A stretch of 64,000 bases of DNA from Paenibacillus sp. FSL H7-0357 (GTDB taxonomy: Bacteria; Bacillota; Bacilli; Paenibacillales; Paenibacillaceae): the NCBI RefSeq assembly GCF_000758525.1, contig NZ_CP009241.1, positions 2,914,001 to 2,978,000 of the forward strand. Reading direction: 5' to 3'. The stretch's first letter is position 1. The number at the start of each line of letters is the position of its first letter. A program made the position numbers and the translations under genes. The notes under the pieces are model-generated. The model saw only the letters and a list, made by a program, of their open reading frames with translations, was not told the DNA's origin and ran no database searches. Shown here piece after piece: positions 17,822-26,548 of the stretch.

Positions 17822-18238
17822 GATTGTAAATTATTTTCGGCATTTGTTGACATGATATCAAATATCTGATCTTATCAATCCCAGTAGGACAGCAAATCCG
17901 TGACCTAAATGAACGGCCCTAGTCTTGATTTTATCTCGGACGATGGATTTTTTATTGTTTTAAGGCTTGTATCGCTTTACAAAATGTCAAAATAACATTA
18001 ATAAAAATATCGGAAATCTAGATAAACAAATGGAAGTACATAACCTCGGCACTAGGCATAGGCGAATTGGAGAATAACCAAGAAAAAGCCAAATCGTTTT
18101 CACTGCTTTCAATAGGCGGCAAAAATGACTTGGCTATTTGTCCTGAATTTTATTAGCTTAATCTTGCTGTTTTGTATAGGCCATTAAATTAAGCAATCTT
18201 GAAGAAACTCGAATTCATCTTATTATGTTTGCTTATAA
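17822..18238. other. Intergenic stretch with a possible gene fragment
   Basis: 417 AT-rich bases. A plus-strand frame ending at TAG 18154-18156 reads ...ALGIGELENNQEKAKSFSLL... for about 44 codons without a start, so it may be a scrap of a lost gene. Nothing else is supported. Confidence 0.35.
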
Positions 18239-20455
18239 TCACTTTTTCATGCGCGTATGCTTTTTCTTTTTGCTCGCAATCTTTTTATTGTAAGCCATCT
18301 TTTCTTTAGCAAACGGATGTTTAGAAAGTACAAAGTCTTGGAAAGCTATTTGATGGTCGTATTCATTTAGAATAGGAACGAATATAGGATTGGATTCTAG
18401 GCTGTTAAAGAACACTTTCATAGTGTGTGGCTCTATTAAGAATCTCTTGAAGTCTTCAATGGAGGGGTGCTTGGAAGACCACAAGGTTGATCTGGAAAAT
18501 GTCTTTTTTTTATTGTTGATAATTGAGTACCCTTCGATATCAGGTGAAGTAAAAAACTTACCAATTGATGAAATATCGGTGATGAAGACACCATTTATTT
18601 CTGCACCGGTAAATTCAAAGATATTCAGACAGAGTATTTTAATTACTTTTTTGTGGGTAGGAGGGAGTTCGGGAAGAGTAACGCTTGAGTACTCTTTAAT
18701 CTTTTCCCATTCTTTTATAATTATTTTTTCTCTGCGATTAAGCTGTTTAATTCCATAGTTTATGGTATCGCTCCGTTGTTTAAGTTCTTTGTCCGAGAAG
18801 GTTTTTTTAATACATTTCATTTCCATAAGAATCAAATAATCTTCAAATGTAGCTAAAAAATCAAATTCAACCCTCAAACCGTCATAGGCATCAAACTCAA
18901 TATTATTAGTATTTACATTAATATGGGGGTTATTAGATAGGAGTGTACGTATGATTTCTTCAAAATGTTTGCCTTTTTGTGAGATCTCTATATTCCACAA
19001 TGCAAGTTGTTGCTCCACCAAGCGAGAAACATTTATTTGCAAAACTAATGCTGGAGCGAAAATAATATTGTTATTACCAACATATACGAGTGGTTGAGAA
19101 AACAAATCCAATTTGGAATTGGGTTTAAATACAAACAAATCTAAAATTTCCTCTGCTTTCTTTTCTGGATACTCGTATAAATATTGAAAGTGACGATTTA
19201 ATAGTTCAAGAGGAATAACAGGTGAAAGATTCTTATGGTCTTTTTTATTATTGATATCAAAGTTAACTGTTTTTTTTCTAAAGAGGAATGCAAGAATATA
19301 AAGATATTTAATTCCGTTAAAAATATCATTTATTGAAATATCCTTACTCAAGCCAACTTTTATATCCTGAAACCAAAAATCTATGGAGTATTCCAGGTAA
19401 AATGCTTGAGCCTCAATAAATATTGATAGGTCTTTTTCAATTTTAAAAAAGGAATGTTTATCAATTGAAAAAAGTGAATTGATATCCGTAAAATTAACAT
19501 TATGAGAAATACCGGTAATTGCTTCTGATATAGAATTAATTGAAATGCGATTTCGTACAAGTTTATTTTGAGACTGCATAAAGGCCATATACTTATATCG
19601 TTCAATTGCACTTCGGTAAATTTTATATTGCCTTTCATTAGGCGGGACAAAATAATGGATGATTTCACTTTCCTCGCCCCGTACTAATTTCATTTCCCAC
19701 CCACTATATTTAACTTTCTCCCAAACAAATTCCAATACATTTCTGTGTTGAGTCAAAAAGCTAACTAATTCAATACCAGGGCAACTATAAGGTGAAACTA
19801 TAGTACTTTCATCTAGTGGTACTGGGTGTTCTATTTCTTTCTTTGATCTGAAATATAAATATCTGAATAAAGTATCTGCCATTTCGATTCCAGCTTCTAA
19901 GTCATCATGAATAGAGAATTTGCCTCGACCTTCTTTTTTCATTGAAGCTATGTCAGATTCCAGACCAGTATATAATCCTTCTTTTTTTATTTTTTCAGAT
20001 AATAAATTATTTGAAAATTGCGCGTGCTTTTCAAGCATTATACAAAATACTTGTATTTGTTGGATTAATGGTAGCTTAAAAAATTCATATTTAACAAGTT
20101 CACTGGTGTTTTTTTTATTGTGATCGGCGATGATAAGTATTGTTTTTGCTAAATTAGTGCATATCTCCTTGAAAGGTGCAGCCTCATTACTTAGCATCTC
20201 TGAAGAAGACATTGCTTTTTCAGCTAAGTTACACGCCCCGATAAAAACACCAATAATTTCCTTCCTTTTTTCAAAATTAAAATCTAAAGGGTCAGGTAAA
20301 CAACCAGATAGCAAAACAGTATTCCTAAACTTATTTGGGCTAGTTATGTACAAAGTGCTAATTATTAACGCGGATTGCTTATAATCTTTAGACTCTAAGG
20401 ATTGCTTTAAAACATCTGCATTAAAATCAGAATAATCAATGTCATCGATTGTCAT
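18239..20455 (-). CDS. Large protein with a C-terminal PD-(D/E)XK-like nuclease motif
   Basis: 738 residues, not recognised as a family. Near residues 530-546 it has VEFDFLATFEDYLILMEMKCIKK: an Asp, then a hydrophobic strand and ExK, the PD-(D/E)XK restriction-fold pattern also seen in NERD-like and Holliday-junction nucleases. The preceding HFEEIIRTLLSN helix fits the fold. The N-terminal 500 residues are helix-rich with no known motif, and the tail is very basic (KKIASKKKKHTRMKK). ATG 20455 is chosen for AGAGGAG seven to eight bases upstream; TTG 20482 has none. It follows the membrane protein gene by 52 bp, probably as an operon. Confidence 0.6.
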   Translation of the reverse strand: MTIDDIDYSDFNADVLKQSLESKDYKQSALIISTLYITSPNKFRNTVLLSGCLPDPLDFNFEKRKEIIGVFIGACNLAEKAMSSSEMLSNEAAPFKEICTNLAKTILIIADHNKKNTSELVKYEFFKLPLIQQIQVFCIMLEKHAQFSNNLLSEKIKKEGLYTGLESDIASMKKEGRGKFSIHDDLEAGIEMADTLFRYLYFRSKKEIEHPVPLDESTIVSPYSCPGIELVSFLTQHRNVLEFVWEKVKYSGWEMKLVRGEESEIIHYFVPPNERQYKIYRSAIERYKYMAFMQSQNKLVRNRISINSISEAITGISHNVNFTDINSLFSIDKHSFFKIEKDLSIFIEAQAFYLEYSIDFWFQDIKVGLSKDISINDIFNGIKYLYILAFLFRKKTVNFDINNKKDHKNLSPVIPLELLNRHFQYLYEYPEKKAEEILDLFVFKPNSKLDLFSQPLVYVGNNNIIFAPALVLQINVSRLVEQQLALWNIEISQKGKHFEEIIRTLLSNNPHINVNTNNIEFDAYDGLRVEFDFLATFEDYLILMEMKCIKKTFSDKELKQRSDTINYGIKQLNRREKIIIKEWEKIKEYSSVTLPELPPTHKKVIKILCLNIFEFTGAEINGVFITDISSIGKFFTSPDIEGYSIINNKKKTFSRSTLWSSKHPSIEDFKRFLIEPHTMKVFFNSLESNPIFVPILNEYDHQIAFQDFVLSKHPFAKEKMAYNKKIASKKKKHTRMKK

Positions 20456-20507
20456 ATAAAAACTCCTCTTTGTTGAGATCAAAATTCTAAACTTTAAGTA
20501 GAGTGGG

Positions 20508-21245
20508 TTACGTAGGGTTGTTGATACTATTTAAACGAGCAATCTTAATTAATTCTAAAAGTTTTGCCATTTCACTCAATTCAATTGAATGCATTAACAG
20601 AATTGATTCAAGTGCTGTCTTTACTGAAGAAATTAAAAAAGTTATAGAAAACGATACTACAAGTAATGCCAAAGCCATCGCCATCTTTTCTTCTATCCTA
20701 CTTCCGCTGCTAATAAGTACTGCTACAGATTCACTCCATACGGGAAAGGCTATAACTGCTGTCAAAGTAACGGGCCACCACTTTTTTGCTGTTAAAGAGT
20801 TACTCGAGTTTTTATAGTATTCAATAAGAGTATCAATGTCTATGTTTTGAAAGTCTGGCTCTAAGAGCTTATCGTTTAATTTGTCACTTCTGTAAGCCCT
20901 AAGAAAATTTTGTTTATTAGTGCGTTTGAAAAATGATTTTTTGAGCAGAGGTGAATAGTCCGGATAATGTATGAGGGCATAATTAATTGAGAGATAATCA
21001 GAAATACGCGTGAAAACAAATGAAAGAATGACTCCAAGTGTAATGAAAAGTGAAACACTATTAATTTCCATTCCCATCAGTTGACCGAAGGCCCCGACTA
21101 ATATTGATAAAATACTTAGCAGAGTAAGTAATAAGAAAACTTTGGATTTTCCAGTAATCCAAATATGGTTTTCTGTTAACTCGTTTTTAAAGTAATTAAA
21201 TAGTTTTGCTTCTTTAATCAGAAAATTTGTTGAGAGAGAACTCAT
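20508..21245 (-). CDS. Membrane protein with four predicted transmembrane segments
   Basis: 245 residues starting MSSLSTNFLIKEAKLF. Hydrophobic segments occur as two pairs: about 34-54 and 59-80, then about 158-173 and 187-210, with a charged cytosolic loop of about 75 residues between the pairs. The remaining domains are charged. No family is recognised. ATG 21245 has GGAG seven bases upstream, while ATG 21305 has no ribosome site. Being first in an operon with a nuclease-like protein inside a defence island, it could be a membrane anchor or effector, which is inference only. Confidence 0.6.
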   Translation of the reverse strand: MSSLSTNFLIKEAKLFNYFKNELTENHIWITGKSKVFLLLTLLSILSILVGAFGQLMGMEINSVSLFITLGVILSFVFTRISDYLSINYALIHYPDYSPLLKKSFFKRTNKQNFLRAYRSDKLNDKLLEPDFQNIDIDTLIEYYKNSSNSLTAKKWWPVTLTAVIAFPVWSESVAVLISSGSRIEEKMAMALALLVVSFSITFLISSVKTALESILLMHSIELSEMAKLLELIKIARLNSINNPT

Positions 21246-21475
21246 AAAATCACTCCAATTTAATGTGTTGATATTGATACGGTTGGCATTGTAAATTAGT
21301 TCCATTGTTTAAATAGATGAAATATAGAATCCTAATTAAAAAGCAGACAGATAGTTGGTTTTGCTGTGGTATAATATGTAAAACTGAATTTTAGCGAGAA
21401 TTCTAACAAGAGAGTTGTCGAAGTTTGGATTATCAAACCAATGTCCCTTCGTTCTTGTATACCCCTCGAAAGACT

Positions 21476-22065
21476 ATAATACATCCACCAGTAGAAACGA
21501 GAATACAAGAACTTCTTTTTCAAAATTATCATGGGAAGATTTCGAAAACTATGCTTAAGATTGGTCCAAACTGAGTCGAATATTATTCATTGTCAGTTAT
21601 AAAGTGGAAGAGGGCAAGATCAAGCCGGAATTGATATCTATGCCAGAGAGAAAGTAACAAATACTTACAAAGTATATCAATTCAAACGGGCGCAGAAGTT
21701 CAATCCTGCGAAGAATAAAGAAGCTGTTGATGAATTTGTTGTGAATGAATGGTCCGAGAAATCGAAAACGTTTATTCTATGCACTTCTGAAAGTATGACT
21801 GGCACAGAGAAAGCGGACGAACTCGAGCGTTGAAGCTTATAGTGAATCACAGGATATGGATAGATTAATGGTGTTGAAGAAGTTGTTCACTACACAAAAA
21901 ATAATGGACTTGTTGATAATACTGATGTCTCTCCGTTCTCAACTTCCTTAGATACCTTAAACATACCAACAATTGAAGTTTTAAACCCTGAAGCCAAGGA
22001 TATTTATTGGATTGAAGTGCTAAAAAAATTGGCTGATCTTGTTATAAAGCATTTTTATTTTTAAA
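21476..22065 (+). pseudogene. Broken Mrr-like restriction endonuclease gene
   Basis: Scattered frames read PPVETRIQEL, then SWEDFENYA, then GQDQAGIDIYAREK, YKVYQFKRAQKFNPAKNKEAV and SKTFILCTSESMTGTEKADELER. GIDIY with QFK is the D...QxK core of a restriction-endonuclease-like N-terminal domain often fused to STAND-type NTPases. At least three frame changes or stops interrupt it (near 21525, 21555 and 21831), and a final piece ends ...IYWIEVLKKLADLV at 22065. The gene is dead. It lies directly upstream of the KAP NTPase. Confidence 0.75.
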
Positions 22066-22103
22066 ATAGCTAGTTTATAGCTCTGGTACATAGGAGGAGT
22101 ATT

Positions 22104-24209
22104 ATGTTCAACAGTGACGTTCCTATAAAAGGTGAAGCTGAAGACGCATTAGGAAGATCTGCTTTTGCTCATTCTTTAGGAGAAGCATTTCTTAGATATA
22201 AGAACCCTGAAAGTTTTGTAGTTGGACTATATGGAGATTGGGGGACTGGAAAAACATCAATCATTAATCTTTGTTTAGAACACATTGAAAACCAACAAGC
22301 AGACCTACAAAAGAAGATGATATTGCTTAAATTTAATCCGTGGAATTACTCTGACCAAAATCAATTAATTCAACAATTTTTTAATGAAATGATAGCAGTA
22401 ATCAAAAAAAGGACTATTGCAGAAAAGACAAAAATAGTAACACAAAAGTTATTATCTTATTCAGCATTATTGAAACCACTGAAATATTTTCCGGTAGTTA
22501 GGCAGTATTCAGAACTGACCTCTGATATAGCAGAAGCTTTGAAGCAAGAGCCTAAAGAATTATCGGAACTAAAAAGTGAAATCAATGAGCTATTATTGAA
22601 ATTGGAAGTAAAGGTACTGGTAATAATTGATGATGTTGATAGGCTTAATAAACAAGAAATAAAACAAATATTCCAATTAATAAAGTCTTTGGGGGATTTT
22701 AATAATACTGCGTACTTAGTTGCATTTGATAAAAATGTTATAGTGACTGCTCTGGAAGAGGTCCAAGGAGGTTCAGGTATTGAATATCTCGAAAAAATTA
22801 TCCAAGTCCCCTTTGTAATTCCTGCTGTAAGTGAAAGTGAATTAGAACAAATATTATTCAAAAAATTAAACAGTATCATTGGAGATATTCCAGAAGAATC
22901 CTTTGATACGACATACTGGGGAAACGTCTATATAGGAGGAATCAGACAATTTATAAGAAACATTCGTGATATCAACAGACTTTGTAACGTACTTTCATTT
23001 AGTTTTGAAATGATTAAAGATGATGTGAATCTTGTGGATTTAATTAGTATTGTCACAATTCAAGTGTTTCTTCCTGATCTTTATCGGCAGATAAGAGAAA
23101 ATAAAGGATTATTTATTGAAACCATAGACTTTTATTGGAATATAGAATACAAGAAAGATGAAATGAAAAAGAAATATGACGAAATCATTGCCTCTTCTAC
23201 AATCCAGGAAAAGATGGATGATCTTTTGAAAAGAATTTTCCCGAGAATTGAAGAGGTCTTGGGAGGGACGAGTTATTCCGGTTTTGAAAGAACCTGGAGG
23301 AAGCAAAAGAGAATTTGTAGTCCGGAGTTTTTTGATAACTATTTTAGATTATCATTATCGAAAGGAGATTTATCCAGTCAAATAATTAAAGAGGCAATCT
23401 ATGAAAAGAGTATTAATGAAGATGAATTTCGGATTTTTGCTCGAAGTCTAATTAATGACAATCGAATTTATAGATTTCTTGAAAAAATCTTGGATATTGT
23501 TGAGGAAGTACCTATCGAAAACATCAGAACAATTACTTCGGTTTTATTAGATTTAGGGGATAGTATTCCTGAGAAATTAGATATCTTAGGTTTGCCTGAT
23601 TCGGGCTTTAGATTATCCAAGGCGCTTTATCATTTGTTTTGGCGTTTTGATGTTCTTGAGAAAAGAGAAAATATTATATCAGAAGTCATTCAATCATGTA
23701 ACAATAGCATTTACTCCCCTGTACGATTTTTAAGTCTTTTACGTAAGGAATATGGAATTGAGGGGACCCCTCCAATTTCAAAAGAAAAACAAACAATGTC
23801 TGAGGAGAAGCTTCTTAAAGCTGAGGAATTATTGCTCATAAACATTATACAGTGGTCAAAAGAAAGAAGACTTATAGAACATAATAAGTTTGCTTCTATA
23901 TTATATACTTGGAGACGATATGGAGAGAAAGAGTTACTTGAAGAATATATAAAAAATATAAATAATAACGATAAAGATATAATTCTCTTTATTTCTCATT
24001 TTGTAAGCGAAGGAACGGCGTCCTCCCTTGGAGACCATGCTGGGCGTAAAATTTGGAATATTAATAAAAAAAATTTAAGTGAATTTTTCGATTTAGATGA
24101 ACTCACGGAGCGAGTCAGTGACTTAAAAGAGAGTTTACTATATACAGAATTAGATGCGGAAGAAAAACGGGCAATAAAGCTGTTCCTACAAAAGAAGAAC
24201 GATGATTGA
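22104..24209 (+). CDS. KAP family P-loop NTPase
   Basis: 701 residues. The KAP signature is clear: Walker A GDWGTGKT (44-51), LLKFNPWNYSDQ, and Walker B VLVIIDDVDRLNKQEI (171-186) followed by LVAFDK. The long helical C-terminal half has no recognised domain, and the two inserted membrane helices found in some KAP proteins are not obvious (a short hydrophobic stretch near 115-130 only). GGAGGAG precedes the ATG. KAP NTPases occur in many bacterial defence loci and sometimes on plasmids, but a specific role for this one is not known. Intact, AT-rich, the last cargo gene before the far island end. Confidence 0.85.
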   Translation: MFNSDVPIKGEAEDALGRSAFAHSLGEAFLRYKNPESFVVGLYGDWGTGKTSIINLCLEHIENQQADLQKKMILLKFNPWNYSDQNQLIQQFFNEMIAVIKKRTIAEKTKIVTQKLLSYSALLKPLKYFPVVRQYSELTSDIAEALKQEPKELSELKSEINELLLKLEVKVLVIIDDVDRLNKQEIKQIFQLIKSLGDFNNTAYLVAFDKNVIVTALEEVQGGSGIEYLEKIIQVPFVIPAVSESELEQILFKKLNSIIGDIPEESFDTTYWGNVYIGGIRQFIRNIRDINRLCNVLSFSFEMIKDDVNLVDLISIVTIQVFLPDLYRQIRENKGLFIETIDFYWNIEYKKDEMKKKYDEIIASSTIQEKMDDLLKRIFPRIEEVLGGTSYSGFERTWRKQKRICSPEFFDNYFRLSLSKGDLSSQIIKEAIYEKSINEDEFRIFARSLINDNRIYRFLEKILDIVEEVPIENIRTITSVLLDLGDSIPEKLDILGLPDSGFRLSKALYHLFWRFDVLEKRENIISEVIQSCNNSIYSPVRFLSLLRKEYGIEGTPPISKEKQTMSEEKLLKAEELLLINIIQWSKERRLIEHNKFASILYTWRRYGEKELLEEYIKNINNNDKDIILFISHFVSEGTASSLGDHAGRKIWNINKKNLSEFFDLDELTERVSDLKESLLYTELDAEEKRAIKLFLQKKNDD

Positions 24210-24412
24210 TTTTGACTAGGAAGTGGAGGAACCCACTCAATAGACATTAATAGAACGATAAGTCATTAGGTACCAGTTTGCCACTTGTGCAACGCAATTA
24301 GTGTTATGATTGTTATTACTGGTTGTGTATCTGATTAAAATTACTGAGAATATTTTCGATAATTTAAGTGCTGTATATTATGCATGAATGCTGTATAAAC
24401 CACAAAAGCGTT

Positions 24413-24546
24413 TTTTCTCGCTTAAAATGAAATATTGGAGGGATTCTAACTGGTTGAACTAAATTTTCTCATTTGAAATGAAACAGCATCCCTTATTATA
24501 TAAGGGTTTTCTAACAGTAAATTCTCATTTAAAATGAAAAATCACA
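24413..24546. repeat. Dispersed end repeats: three motif copies in inverse orientation
   Basis: TTTTCTCGCTTAAAATGAAA (24413-24432), TTTTCTCATTTGAAATGAAA (24464-24483) and ATTCTCATTTAAAATGAAAA (24521-24540) are the reverse complements of the motif at 8606-8665. The outermost belongs to the perfect 27-bp inverted repeat. The cores are 51 and 56 bp apart, unlike the tight array at the other end. Confidence 0.75.
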
Positions 24547-24618
24547 ATTGTTCTGATGGATCATAAAAGCTCAAAAAACTCCACGACTCATGCGAAAAGT
24601 GAATAAAAATTAACTCCC

Positions 24619-24655
24619 CTGCCTACAGAAACTAATATTCTGTAGGCTTTTTATT
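24619..24655 (+). terminator. Rho-independent terminator just outside the island end
   Basis: GCCTACAGAA and TTCTGTAGGC form a perfect stem with an AT loop, followed by TTTTTATTC. It lies 73 bp beyond the island's right end, where it could be the original terminator downstream of nrdJ or a transposon-related structure. Confidence 0.75.
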
Positions 24656-24832
24656 CAGATTCCCTATATATGATAAAGCGAAAACCAACATCTTGCGAAT
24701 TGGATATCTACTTCATTAAGCTACCCTGAATATCATTAACGCTGGACACTCAAAAATAGCAATATGAAACTAAGCGCGGCTGACTTGTTTTTTTAAAAGC
24801 TGAGCCTTCATTTTGTATGAGGTGGATGGATG

Positions 24833-25165
24833 TTATGAAGCAGAGGGGGTGGATATTGTAACGGTAAAGCCTAGCTTTTCAAGCCTACGCACAGATTGTT
24901 TGACGATCATCTCTTGCTGCCTCGCCTCAAAATAATGGACCCCAAATCACGGTAATCTTCACCGCGAGTTAATAGATAATAAGCAATTGTCATCATGGAA
25001 TGGGCCACTGCTATTGCAGCTCTGTGTTTCCCCTTGCGCGCTGCAATGCGTCGGGCGATCCCTGGAATGGTGTCCAGCCGGTCCAGTTGTTCCTGAAAAA
25101 GGTCGAGCCGTTTTGCTAAAGCATATCCCGGCTGGAAATCCCAGCGTTCTTGGATTAAATTTCGG
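24833..25165 (-). pseudogene. Decayed IS110-family transposase, C-terminal part
   Basis: The minus strand reads EQLDRLDTIPGIARRIAARKGKHRAAIAVAHSMMTIAYYLLTRGEDYRDLG in pieces, then after a +2 shift VHYFEARQQEMIVKQSVRRLEKLGFTVTI and a stop at 24833-24835. The RKAAIAVAH...AYxLL...DYxxLG...FExR pattern is the C-terminal transposase_20 region of IS110 elements. The N-terminal RuvC-like part is gone. From 25166 to 25400 there is only degraded sequence with a GCCGCG/CGCGGC stem (25264-25278). Confidence 0.75.
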
Positions 25166-25501
25166 CGACTAACGGATGGGTTCGCGACACCATAGCTTAA
25201 CGACCTTCCTCGCCGACCGTAAGAATAGTATAGAACGTCGACACGAAATTTTCATCATCTGTGGTGCCGCGAAGCGCGGCATGGGGGGCTAACGGGCAGT
25301 TTAGTGTAGCTGTGGGAACAGAAAATGGCGCCATTTTAGTAGCGCCAGATTTTTAAAGCTACTATCCCAAAAGGAGTGTCTTGTAAAAACCATCCGTAAC
25401 CATATTGTGAATTGTATAATATAGGTTTGTACATTTTGCTTTTAAGGTCCAAAAGTCAAAGCCTATTGTATTGGAATTATCCAAGGCTTTACTTACTTAA
25501 T

Positions 25502-25535
25502 ATCTTATAAGAAATTCTTGAAATTACAGAAATTT
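25502..25535. repeat. Upstream element of locus A, copy 1
   Basis: ATCTTATAAGAAATTCT followed by a close match (AAATTACAGAAATTT) is repeated at 36256-36289 with further partial identity downstream. Here it lies 50 bases before the first permease gene, so it is probably part of that operon's promoter or activator site. Confidence 0.55.
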
Positions 25536-25587
25536 ATCCAATAGGGGGATGCTATTATACAAATACAAATAAAGACGAGGTGATGAT

Positions 25588-26535
25588 ATGCAAGCGAAAT
25601 TGGCAGCGGACGCCATTCCCCTCCCCAAAAAGCGGAATTCATGGATAAGAACGATAAAAAAGTATAAAGTGATGTACGCTCTCTTGTTCCCGGCATTAGT
25701 TTACTTTGCCGTATTCAAATACATTCCTATGGCGGGAATCATTATTGCTTTTAAAAACTATAACCTAGCTTTGGGACTATGGGATAGCCCATGGGTGGGA
25801 TTTAGAAATTTCACAGATTTTATGAACGGTGTTTATTTCTGGGACATCATGAGAAATACGATTATCATATCACTGTATAAGCTATTGTTCGGTTTCTCAG
25901 CTCCTATCATACTTGCTTTGCTGCTCAATGAAGTTTATACCCAATGGTTTAAGAAAATCGTACAAACGATCACTTATTTACCCCACTTTCTATCATGGGT
26001 CATTGTTTATGGAATGATGGTGGCATTATTAGCCCCAGGGGATGGTCTTTTTAACATGATTTTGAAGGAAGCTGGAGTTGAACCCATCTCATTCCTAACG
26101 GAACCTGCCTGGGGCAGACTGCTGATCATCTTATCTGAAATATGGAAGGATATTGGATGGGGAGCGATATTGTACCTTGCAGCATTAGCAGGAATCGATC
26201 CAAGTTTATATGAAGCGGCTAGAATTGATGGCGCTTCCAAGTGGAGACAGCTATGGCATGTAACACTTCCCGGCATTCGAGGCGTTATGATTCTGATGCT
26301 GATCCTTAAATTAAGCCATATTCTAGATGCTGGTTTTGACCAAATATTCATGTTTGCCAACAGCTTTAATCAGGAGAAGATCGACATTATCGACACATGG
26401 GTATACCGTGAAGGGCTCGAGCGGCTTAAGATTGGCTTGGCTACTGCTGTGGGATTATTTAAAGCGGTCATCGGATTTGTTTTAGTGTTGGCAGCAAATA
26501 AGCTCGCCAAAAAATTCGATGGGCAAATTTGGTGA
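25588..26535 (+). CDS. Sugar ABC transporter permease, LplB/YteP type (locus A)
   Basis: Inner-membrane subunit for carbohydrate import. 315 residues with six hydrophobic segments; the first follows KVMYALLFPALVYFAVF, with the characteristic YIPMAGIIIAFKNYN. The cytoplasmic EAA loop (YEAARIDGASKWRQLWHVTLP) contacts the ATPase, which is not encoded here, so a shared MsmX-type ATPase is probable. Start ATG with AGGTGATGAT upstream. First gene of the transporter operon with the second permease 13 bp after it. Confidence 0.92.
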   Translation: MQAKLAADAIPLPKKRNSWIRTIKKYKVMYALLFPALVYFAVFKYIPMAGIIIAFKNYNLALGLWDSPWVGFRNFTDFMNGVYFWDIMRNTIIISLYKLLFGFSAPIILALLLNEVYTQWFKKIVQTITYLPHFLSWVIVYGMMVALLAPGDGLFNMILKEAGVEPISFLTEPAWGRLLIILSEIWKDIGWGAILYLAALAGIDPSLYEAARIDGASKWRQLWHVTLPGIRGVMILMLILKLSHILDAGFDQIFMFANSFNQEKIDIIDTWVYREGLERLKIGLATAVGLFKAVIGFVLVLAANKLAKKFDGQIW

Positions 26536-26548
26536 GGTGGTTATCAAA

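Larger units (their letters stand above)
8598..24546. mobile_element. Putative Tn7-like-ended genomic island carrying defence genes, no transposase
   Basis: A 15.9-kb AT-rich segment bounded by a perfect 27-bp inverted repeat (8598-8624 and 24520-24546) that begins TGTGATTTTT and ends AAAAATCACA. Each end contains three related ~19-bp motifs in the same end-relative orientation. On the nrdJ side they repeat every 21 bp; on the far side they are 51 and 56 bp apart. Tn7-type elements have this dense/dispersed asymmetry with the dense end next to the target gene. Cargo is almost entirely defence-like. No tnsA/B/C/TniQ-like gene is seen, and the flanking 5-mers (TAATT and ATTGT) are not an identical target duplication. 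The Tn7-like reading is inference. Confidence 0.6.

Noticed and set aside
22104..24209. TnsC-like transposition ATPase for the island
   Set aside because: The Walker A/B context (GDWGTGKT, FNPWNYSDQ, DDVDRL) is that of KAP NTPases, not TnsC, and no TnsB-like partner is nearby.
8598..24546. CRISPR array or CRISPR-associated transposon
   Set aside because: The end motifs are too few, diverged and unequally spaced to be a CRISPR array, and there is no cas gene or TniQ.
8593..24551. 5-bp target-site duplication for the island
   Set aside because: The flanking 5-mers are TAATT on the left and ATTGT on the right; shifting the boundary by one or two bases gives no match, so no duplication is claimed.
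24987..25172. Plus-strand 61-codon frame
   Set aside because: It is antisense to the IS110 transposase remnant, which explains its open reading.
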